Part shown: in pieces, positions 16,951 to 22,500 of the stretch | Numbering within the stretch: position 1 is the stretch's first letter | Layout of the letters: every line of letters starts with the position of its first letter | From: Prorocentrum cordatum | Lineage: Eukaryota > Sar > Dinophyceae > Prorocentrales > Prorocentraceae | DNA: 22,500 nt | Reading direction: 5' to 3' | Assembly (NCBI GenBank): GCA_963575745.1 | Contig: CAUYUJ010018621.1 | Location: forward strand, 80,001 to 102,500 | Position numbers and translations under genes: made by a program | Notes under the pieces: model-generated | Database searches by the model: none | What the model saw: the letters and a program-made list of their open reading frames with translations, nothing else | What the model was told of the DNA's origin: nothing

Positions 16951-18582
16951 GTAGAGAGGGTCCTGGGACGCATCATCGGCTGAGTGGACAGGCCCCCAGA
17001 ATGCAGCCAGATTGCGAGCGCTCTCTTCGATGCTGATGGGCTGCTTGGTGGTGGGGTCCCCACCGCTATAAGTGGCAAGCTTGCGACGCTTAGGTGACCA
17101 GGACTTTAACACCGCATGCAGTCGAGAGCATGCTGGGTCGTCGTGCCGATGCAAAGAGGCGCACTTCTTCGGCAATGCGGACTGCGGGCTAATCTCCAAG
17201 AGCGCATCCATAAGCATATCGGAGTTCTTCTCAGCTAAGAAATTGTGAAATCCAACATAATCTACGAAAATATGCCGTGCATCGTCGTAAAACCGGCGGA
17301 GGTCTGGGACAGCATCGCAACATGCACGCGTAAAACTATGCTTCCCACACCTGTGCATACGCATGAGACGAAGACAAACTGCGATCACCTCCTTGTTCGT
17401 GCGAGCACCGTACAAGAACATGCGACGAGTGAGGGCGTCCTTCGCAGCGTACATCGCACCCTTGACATCGCGGAGGGCTTCGAGGGGGTCAGCGGGGAGG
17501 CCAACCTCCATCAAAATAGCATCCGTGATAGTCCCGAACTCGGGATGCTCCGTGACCCATCGCGGTAAAGACGGAGCTCGCACACCACCTGACGAGAGCT
17601 GCACGTATACCGGCACGTGGTCGGAGGGAGTCGAAAGATCATGAGCAACCCCAATGGTGCCAGAACGTGCATGCCAATCGAGAGCTTCGCCTGTCGGCAC
17701 GTTCCAATACACACGGTCCAGGCGAGCAACGCTGTGCACAACGTCTCCGATACGCGTTCGGTGAGTAAAATCAGGCTGAGGAATTTCAACATACTCGCCA
17801 AACAAATGTGAAAAATGAACCAGGAGAGGTGAATCGTCAAGCATCGCCGGGGCGCTGCCGTCCAAGGGCTGCCGTACCTCGTCGACCTCCCGGAAGTTCC
17901 AATCCCCTCCGACAACGCAGAGAGAAGCAGCGACAGGAGGTAAAGCACGGCGCACTCGACCCAGAAACTCTCGCGCTGGCGTCGTGGACAGCTTCGGATC
18001 CACATGCACACTCGATATGGTGAGGCACCCCGCATTGCCCGCAAGATGGAGAACGACACCGCGTCCCGGAGCAATTTCATGGATTCGGGCAGCCTGGAAC
18101 CTAGTTAAAAACTCCCTGGCAATAGATATAGTTACACCCCCCGAATTAGAATCAGAGCAAAAGGAGCCACAATGGAAAAAAGACGGGAATTCGCGATCGA
18201 GAGAGGCGAGGTCGGCTGTCGTGCCATGCGTCTCCTGCGTGAGAACTACGGTATACTGCTCAACAAGGCGTCGGAACAAAACACATTTACGACACTGGCG
18301 AGAATGATCACCGTGAATACTGCCGAACAGCGCTGCGCTGTTCCAAGTGGCGAGGCTGAATTCGGAGGAAAGCAAAAATGGGTGAGACCACCGCGGATGG
18401 AGAGGACAGGAAAGCAAATGCAGCAAAGGGGCGGCGGAGGGAGAAGAGACAGCAGAGAACACAAAGCTGCAAGGCGAGACCTCGATCTCAGCAGCGCCCA
18501 CGTGCTCTAGCTGGGCCGTTGGAAAATGTAGGAGACGGCGGCGCTTCCCCTGGCCGCCGAGGACATGACGTACTGCATGCAC
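16858..18582 (-). CDS. LINE ORF2 N-terminal part: APE-type endonuclease
   Basis: Open for 574 codons from the Met at 18582 to 16858. The endonuclease nicks target DNA and uses a metal-dependent active site; conserved elements are seen in order. They are LATWNSAAL (N81), LTQETHG (E117), SGGVTI (147-152), SSVHVDP (H193), GGDWNF (D227, N229), PDFTHR (270-275), ARLDRVYW (D289) and SDHVPVYV (D321, H322). The linker to the RT (about residues 330-555) is helical, includes LPKKCASLHRHDDPAC, and ends with NLAAFWGPVHSADD. It loses frame near 16945, so the last 35 codons are probably out of frame. The Met at 18582 lies 24 bp after the ORF1 stop. Residues 1-70 resemble no domain, so the true start could be later. 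The endonuclease looks intact, but ORF2 as a whole is not. Confidence 0.85.
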   Translation of the reverse strand: MHAVRHVLGGQGKRRRLLHFPTAQLEHVGAAEIEVSPCSFVFSAVSSPSAAPLLHLLSCPLHPRWSHPFLLSSEFSLATWNSAALFGSIHGDHSRQCRKCVLFRRLVEQYTVVLTQETHGTTADLASLDREFPSFFHCGSFCSDSNSGGVTISIAREFLTRFQAARIHEIAPGRGVVLHLAGNAGCLTISSVHVDPKLSTTPAREFLGRVRRALPPVAASLCVVGGDWNFREVDEVRQPLDGSAPAMLDDSPLLVHFSHLFGEYVEIPQPDFTHRTRIGDVVHSVARLDRVYWNVPTGEALDWHARSGTIGVAHDLSTPSDHVPVYVQLSSGGVRAPSLPRWVTEHPEFGTITDAILMEVGLPADPLEALRDVKGAMYAAKDALTRRMFLYGARTNKEVIAVCLRLMRMHRCGKHSFTRACCDAVPDLRRFYDDARHIFVDYVGFHNFLAEKNSDMLMDALLEISPQSALPKKCASLHRHDDPACSRLHAVLKSWSPKRRKLATYSGGDPTTKQPISIEESARNLAAFWGPVHSADDASQDPLYCSSGTNSWQRCSPWHPVFSGRSRRMSSTAS

Positions 18583-18606
18583 GTCCGAATCCTGCTGGGG
18601 AGACCG

Positions 18607-19496
18607 TCAAGCAGAGCGGCGCACCAGCGCATCCACACGCTCGGGGAGAGCATCGCAGAACTGTTTCGGGATGCCCCACTTCTCCATGTCCGCGAGCGGC
18701 GAAACAGTGAACGTGTTCGTGGTACCGCCAGCCTCGGCATTTGAGACCAAGCGAACGAGGTCGTAGATCTCCTCGGTCTCCGTGTCGTGCATGTGGAGGT
18801 AGCCCGTGTGCGGGTTGCTGCCCAACTTCAGCGAGGGCTTGAAGGACGCAGACTTGCGCAGCTCCTCGTTCACCAGCGTCCAGCACTGTCCTAAGACATA
18901 TAGCTCTTGTGGCGGATATCAAGGGGCTGGTCCAGTCCTGCTCGCAGTTCGTGTACTTGTGCGTCGCGCGGATCCGTCCACTTCAGGATGCGCTCAGCCC
19001 TGCATTTCATGTGAAAGTTGCGTACCAACTCCTCGGTGTCAAATGTGATGTTGTAGCTCGTCTTGTAGTTCTGGGTCTGCGCGCGGCAGTGGTCGCGGGC
19101 CTCCTGGTCCATCAACGTCTTCACCACGCTAAAATGGTTGGAGAAGGCGGAGGCCATCAGCTTCCTGGGGAACCCGCGGATCCAGATCTTGCACTTGTTC
19201 ACCTCGTACGTCGTGCTGCCAGGCGGCGGCGCTTGCCCAGTGCGCTGGCGGATGTAACGCTGCCACGGGTCATCGCCTGAGGCGCCGTGCGAGCCGCCGG
19301 CACTGAGGAAGGAGGAGGAGGAGGAGGAGGAGGAGGAGGAGGAGGAGGAGGAGGGGGGAGGGGATGATAAGGAAGACAAATGGGATGGCGAGGAAGGGAC
19401 AGGATAGGGGGAAGGAGAGAGAGAAAGGGCGATGGGGGTGGAGGAAGGGGGGGAGGAGACCGCGGGCGGGTGATGCCGTCTCTGGGTAAGCCCCAT
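18607..19496 (-). pseudogene. LINE ORF1-like protein with RRM-like segment, frameshifted
   Basis: The frame from the Met at 19496 has a Ser/Pro-rich start, then a poly-Ser run (about residues 49-62) encoded by a GGA/TCC microsatellite at 19306-19352. It continues ASGDDPWQRYIRQR, KCKIWIRGFPRKLM, SAFSNHF and TSYNITFDTEELVRNFHMK. The IWIRGFP and YNITFD blocks are placed as RNP2- and RNP1-like strands of an RRM fold (about residues 100-165), common in LINE ORF1 proteins, which bind the element RNA. This frame ends at 18891. A second frame resumes with LGQCWTLVNEELRK and ends PERVDALVRRSA at 18607. The break is a TATATG where TATG would keep the frame, that is, a 2-bp TA gain at about 18897-18902. 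The start codon is uncertain because the N-terminus is low complexity. Confidence 0.6.
19306..19352. repeat. (GGA)n microsatellite within LINE ORF1
   Basis: About 15 GGA units read on the minus strand as a poly-Ser stretch between the N-terminal leader and the RRM-like segment of ORF1. Unit number would change protein length without changing frame. Confidence 0.9.
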
Positions 19497-19500
19497 CGAG

Positions 19501-19684
19501 GCCGCTTCCCTTGTCGCGTTGGATCCTCCCAGCGCACGCGTCGGCTACGCCCTCACGAGTTCGCAGCGATTCTGCGCACGCGGCTGCCGATAAGAACTCA
19601 ACCTGGCACGGCTCCAAATTAGGTGAACACTTTCTGAGTAAGAGCCTGAGCAAAGAACGCATTGCACGGCACTGTTCTGAATTG
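19501..19684. other. Probable LINE 5' flank, unassigned
   Basis: No recognised feature. It holds minus-strand sequence immediately upstream of ORF1 and may contain the element's 5' untranslated region. GC-rich to about 19620, then more AT-rich. Confidence 0.3.
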
Positions 19685-19755
19685 CATTGCCTGGCGTTGC
19701 TTGGCGATGCTTGGCATTGACCGGCGTGGCATGGCATTGATTTGCATCCCTGGGC
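19685..19755. repeat. Decamer tandem repeat
   Basis: About seven consecutive 10-bp units on the pattern CTGGCGTTGC, TTGGCGATGC, TTGGCATTGA, CCGGCGTGGC, ATGGCATTGA, TTTGCATCCC, TGGGCACAGG. The TGGC core stays in phase. A looser GCATTGCACGGCAC precedes it at 19658-19671. Ten bases is close to one helical turn. Function unknown. Confidence 0.7.
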
Positions 19756-19769
19756 ACAGGAGCAACTGA

Positions 19770-19953
19770 GCATCGTTTAAACGATCCCCATCCCCAGCGG
19801 CGTGGCCTGGGCCCCACTTGCCGATTTACACCCCTAGGTGGGGATGTAGGCCGCATCCTTCAGGTGTCGAGGGGCGCATCCCCGACTGGGGTGGCAGTTT
19901 GGTGGGGGTCTTGAAGGGGATGGGGATGGGGATGGGGATCGGTTAAACGATAC
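19770..19953. mobile_element. GATCCCC-ended small element, family M3, copy 2
   Basis: Termini are inverted over about 24 bp: the left end starts ATCGTTTAAACGATCCCC, and the reverse complement of the right end starts ATCGTTTAACCGATCCCC, each followed by ATCCCC. The internal sequence matches 13306-13466 (CAGCGGCGTGGCC, GGTGTCGAGGGGCGCATCCC-type block, GGTGGCAGTTTGGTGGGGGT, AAGGGGATGGGGATGGGGAT). It is about 20 bp longer inside than copy 1. TTAAAC near both ends might be a duplication instead of part of the inverted repeat. Non-coding. Confidence 0.7.
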
Positions 19954-20279
19954 CGTGCACCTAATTAGGCAGTGGATGGGGGGGGAACCTAATCACACAC
20001 GACCCGCACAGAGGAGTGCATGCCTGCGCGTGTGGCGGGCAGCTGCCTCCGCGAGCGTCATTGGCAGCACGCCGCATGACGGGGCGGTGCCACCCGGGGC
20101 CCAGGCAATACAATCACCCCGGGGGAACGCCAAGCAACCCGGACAACGGAGCAACGGGGAACGCCGAAGGCCGCCTCCCCCCTCGGACGCCGTCGAGCTC
20201 TGCGGCTGCTTGCACAGACAAGGAAGAACCCCGTAGGCCAACTGGGGGAAGATGGGGAGGACGAGGAGGGGGCGGAGGA
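19954..20279. other. Unassigned segment
   Basis: GC-rich sequence with a run of G at 19979-19985. No gene, element end or RNA recognised. The plus-strand frames open here lack any motif. Confidence 0.4.
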
Positions 20280-20421
20280 TGGACGACTGCAAGAAAGAGA
20301 AAGGGAGCGAGAGAGAGAGAGGGAGGGCTCCATTTACATACGTATACACATCTGTATATGTATACACATATATACATACATAGAGAGGGAGAGAGAGAGA
20401 GAGAGACAATAAAAAAAAAAA
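20280..20421 (+). repeat. Cluster of simple repeats ending in A12
   Basis: A GA-rich run (20287-20327) is followed by a TA/CA alternation (TACATACGTATACACATCTG at 20335-20354, continuing to about 20381), a GA run (20381-20405) and AATAAAAAAAAAAAA (about 20407-20421). The terminal A run could be a retroposed poly-A tail on the plus strand, but the upstream body is not recognised. Confidence 0.75.
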
Positions 20422-20507
20422 CCTGCCACTGTGCCTCTGGGCACGGAGTGGGCATGTCCTCAGGTACTTTGCCTAATCCTTAGAGCCTCGATCCTCACTC
20501 CTGAGGA

Positions 20508-20706
20508 ATCACCAAGACGGCCCAAGGGGCGCCCAAACCGGCCCAAGAGGGCCCCAAGACGGCCCCCACCCAGGAGGCCCCAGGAGGCGCCCAGGAGGCC
20601 CCAAGATGCCCCCAAGAGGCCCAAAAGAGGCCCCCAAACCGCCCCCATGAGGCCCAAGAGAGGTCCCCGAGAGACCTCCCACGAGATCCCAACGAACATC
20701 CAAGAG
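20508..20706 (+). repeat. CCAAGAGGCCC minisatellite, block 1
   Basis: Short units of about 10-12 bp built on CCAAGACGGCCC, CCAGGAGGCCC and CCAAGAGGCCC, tandem with small length changes. The same core recurs in two further blocks to 21640. Open frames on both strands through it are repeat artefacts (Pro/Arg/Lys plus strand, Gly/Leu/Trp minus strand). Confidence 0.9.
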
Positions 20707-20900
20707 GCTTCATGTCCACAACCCAGGCGCGGTGGCGGGATGAACCGAAGGCAATCAGATCCGCCGTCTCCTGTTGGCTTGCCACTGGGGTGCCTGGCGT
20801 GCTAGATCCTCTCGATTTCGGTTCTTTGAGAAAACTCACTGGGGCTTCGGCCCGTCTCGCCGGCCATCCGAAAGGCCGCACGAGGCAGCGTAAACCACCC
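20707..20900 (+). other. Unique spacer within the minisatellite
   Basis: Non-repetitive stretch with a plus-strand frame open from 20712, reading SAVSCWLATGVPGVLD and SLRKLTGASARLAGHP. The frame continues into the minisatellite and stops at 20951. No family recognised. It could be a small insertion or the remnant of unique sequence that the minisatellite grew around. Confidence 0.25.
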
Positions 20901-21640
20901 CAACGTCCACAAACAATTCTCCAAGACGGCTCAACATGGCCTCTAAGATGATCACGTTGGCCCAAGATGGCTTCCAAGATGGCCTCCAAGTCGCCAAAGA
21001 TGGTCCAAGATGGCTTCCAAGACGGCCCGAGAGAGTCCAAGATGCCTTCAAGTTCGTCCAAGAAGCCTCCAAGACGGCCCAAGATGGCTCCAAGATGGCC
21101 TACGACTGGCCAAGAGGCCCCCAAGAGGCCTCCAAGACGTCCTCCAGGAAGGCCCGAAAAGGCACAAATCATTGATTGTCCTTACGCGTTTGAAGGATTT
21201 GGCCATTTTCTTCTTATCAGCTCTCCGACGGCCCAAGACGGCCCAAGACGGCCGCAAACATCGTCCCAAGAGCGTCCAAGAGGCCTCCAAGATGGCCCCA
21301 TGACAGCCCAAGAGGCCCCCCAGAGGACCCCAAGAAGAGCCCAGAACGGCCCAAGATGGCCCCGAAGACGCCGAAGATGGCCTCCAAGACGGCCAACATG
21401 GCCTCCAAGATGCCCCCAAAACGGCCTCCAAGACAGCGAAGATGGCCCCAAGATGCACCCAAAACGGCCCCAGATGGCCTCAACATAGCCTTAGACCGCC
21501 CAAACGGTCCGCAAGAGGCCTCCAAGACGGCCAAGGAGCCCTCCAAGACGTCCCCAAGGAAGGCCCGAAGGGGTCAAAATGGCCTCCAGACGGCCCAATT
21601 GAGCCCCAGAGTGCCTCAAGAGGCCCCCCAGAGGACTCTA
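20901..21640 (+). repeat. CCAAGAYGGCC minisatellite, blocks 2 and 3, with higher-order repeat
   Basis: Units of 11-12 bp on CCAAGATGGCCT and CCAAGACGGCCC fill 20905-21165 and 21230-21625, with a unique patch of about 60 bp at 21165-21228. A composite block (CCTCCAAGACGTCC, then GGAAGGCCCGAA) occurs at about 21127-21153 and again at about 21540-21567, roughly 413 bp apart. GAGGCCCCCCAGAGGAC occurs at 21314 and 21615. This points to duplication of longer segments, not only of single units. Confidence 0.9.
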
Positions 21641-21765
21641 CTTCCCTTCCCCTTTTTCCTCACTCTCCTCATCTTCCCCAACCTCCTCCACGTGTTCCCC
21701 GAAAGCTTCCCAAACCGATTAGGGGAACACTCGTTCCGAAAGATTGGCAAGGATCTGACCCAACC
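21641..21765 (+). repeat. Hairpin-bearing repeat family M4, copy 1
   Basis: Aligns without gaps to 21841-21945 at an offset of exactly 180 bp over about 100 bp. Contains GTGTTCCCC (21692-21700) facing GGGGAACAC (21722-21730), a 9-bp stem with the flanking positions partly mismatched. Pyrimidine-rich CTTCCC sequence precedes it. Confidence 0.8.
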
Positions 21766-21820
21766 TTCGGCCAGCAGGCCCCAAGACGCTTCCAAAAGTT
21801 CACAAGAGGCCCCCAGGGGG

Positions 21821-21945
21821 CCCCGAGCAAGCCCATTCCTCACCCTCCTCCTCTTCCCCATCCTCCCCCACGTGTTCCCCGAAGGCTTTCAAAACCGATT
21901 CGGGGAACACACGGTCCGACAGCTTGGCAGGGCTTTGGCCTCAAC
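21821..21945 (+). repeat. Hairpin-bearing repeat family M4, copy 2
   Basis: Second copy of the repeat at 21641. The stem is longer here: GTGTTCCCCGAA (21872-21883) pairs perfectly with TTCGGGGAACAC (21899-21910) around a 15-nt loop. Shared flanking blocks are CTTCCCCA, CTCC, CACGTGTTCCCCGAA and AACCGATT. Between the copies lies minisatellite-like CCAAGACG/CAAGAGGCCCCC sequence. Confidence 0.8.
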
Positions 21946-22500
21946 GCTCGGCCACATAAGCGCCTCCGAAAGGGCAGGGGGCGGCGGCGACTCGCCGTAG
22001 GCGTCTTCGATGATGACAGTGAAGTCTGCGAACAGAAGGGCAGGCGGCACGCGGGAGCTCATGAGCGAGGCGCGCGGAGGGAGGAGGGGCAAAAGAGGCG
22101 AGAGGAGGACGAGGAGGACGAGCAGGAGGACGAGCACCGGGGGAAGCTAGGAGGGGGACGGGCCAGGATGGGTACGAGGAGGATGCGGGGGAGGCACGGG
22201 AGAAGGAGTGGCAAACGGATCCAGGGAGTAAACAAGGTCATGCGTGGTAGCGACGAGGAGGAGCGGGCGAGGCGGGAGCAGGGGCAACAACTACAAGAAT
22301 AGGATCCTGCACCGTTGAGAAGCAGGGCAGCGGAAGCGGCAGCAGCAGGAACGAGAAACGAGGAGGCGGCGCAGAAGAGACGTCCTTCAGAGTATTCTCC
22401 ACCTCGTTGAACTCCTCCTCCTGTCACGGGAAATACCCGAAACCGCCGGTGGCGCGCTGGGCAGGCGCCACGAGACCTCGTGCTATCACCATCCCTCCTC
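21946..22500. other. Unassigned GGA/GAGG-rich right end
   Basis: Purine-rich on the plus strand with GAGGAC/GAGGAGG clusters (22080-22180 and 22240-22290) and AGCGGCAGC repeats near 22330. A minus-strand reading near 22065-21995 (SSRVPPALLFADFTVI, then IEDAYGESP) has a coding-like composition, but it stands alone and matches no family I know. No other feature seen; the window ends in a TCC run. Confidence 0.35.

Larger units (their letters stand above)
14826..19500 (-). mobile_element. Frameshifted APE-type LINE (non-LTR retrotransposon)
   Basis: On the minus strand the segment holds an ORF1 (19496-18607), then after 24 bp an ORF2 (18582-14826). ORF2 is ordered apurinic-type endonuclease, reverse transcriptase, CCHC-like knuckle, the arrangement of LINEs that nick target DNA with an APE-like nuclease and prime reverse transcription at the nick. 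At least four frame breaks interrupt it (near 18900, 16945, 16160 and 15217-15275). Neither a 3' A-tail nor target-site duplications were recognised, so the ends are approximate. The clade cannot be named without alignment. The endonuclease is intact while the RT is broken, suggesting either a fairly recent insertion or sequence errors. Confidence 0.85.

Noticed and set aside
20495-22302. Long open frames with repeated PRWPQDG-, MASKM- or LGASWG-like peptides
   Set aside because: They follow the minisatellite units on both strands. No start context or non-repeat domain supports a gene.

Overview
The window looks like accessory, intergenic-type DNA from a large eukaryotic nuclear genome, most probably a dinoflagellate. 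The reasons are a GC-rich base composition, kilobase-scale trinucleotide microsatellites, dense small inverted-repeat elements, and two decayed retroelements whose protein motifs resemble families I recall as abundant in dinoflagellate gene sets. The taxon is inference: no spliced-leader sequence, rRNA or tRNA was seen, and no search was run.

Layout. Positions 1-1290 are pyrimidine-rich microsatellites without a clear gene. Positions 1290-1873 (minus strand) hold two short coding-like blocks that may be exons of a Gdt1/TMEM165-type cation/proton transporter, separated by GGA microsatellites. Positions 2038-3297 are one long TCC to CATCAG to CAT microsatellite. Positions 3301-3880 carry a diverged direct repeat. 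Positions about 4487-10070 (minus strand) are the frameshifted remains of a tyrosine-recombinase (DIRS/Ngaro-type) retrotransposon. Read 5' to 3' on the minus strand it has gag-like fragments, reverse transcriptase, RNase H and tyrosine recombinase. Its gag-like part is split by clusters of small inverted-repeat elements (8765-8985 and 9225-9835).

Positions 10420-13470 hold further small non-autonomous elements and a second long microsatellite tract (11118-12620). They include a 200-bp foldback element with TTAA flanks inserted in another repeat, and a 204-bp element with 8-bp flanking repeats. A 170-174-bp family is present twice with different 5-bp flanking repeats, and a GATCCCC-ended family has one copy here and another at 19770. 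Positions 14250-14560 carry a degenerate 84-bp tandem repeat.

Positions 14826-19496 (minus strand) are a second retroelement, an APE-type LINE. It has an ORF1 with an RRM-like segment, then ORF2 with an apparently complete endonuclease, a reverse transcriptase and a C-terminal CCHC-like knuckle. At least four reading-frame breaks interrupt it. The right end (20508-21640) is a minisatellite built on CCAAGAYGGCC units. It is followed by two copies of a hairpin-bearing repeat exactly 180 bp apart and then by a GGA-rich stretch.

Apart from the tentative transporter exons, no intact cellular gene can be supported. The genes present are mainly remnants of mobile elements, and the architecture records successive nested insertions. 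Some frame breaks fall in homopolymers or dinucleotides, so assembly error cannot be separated from decay here.
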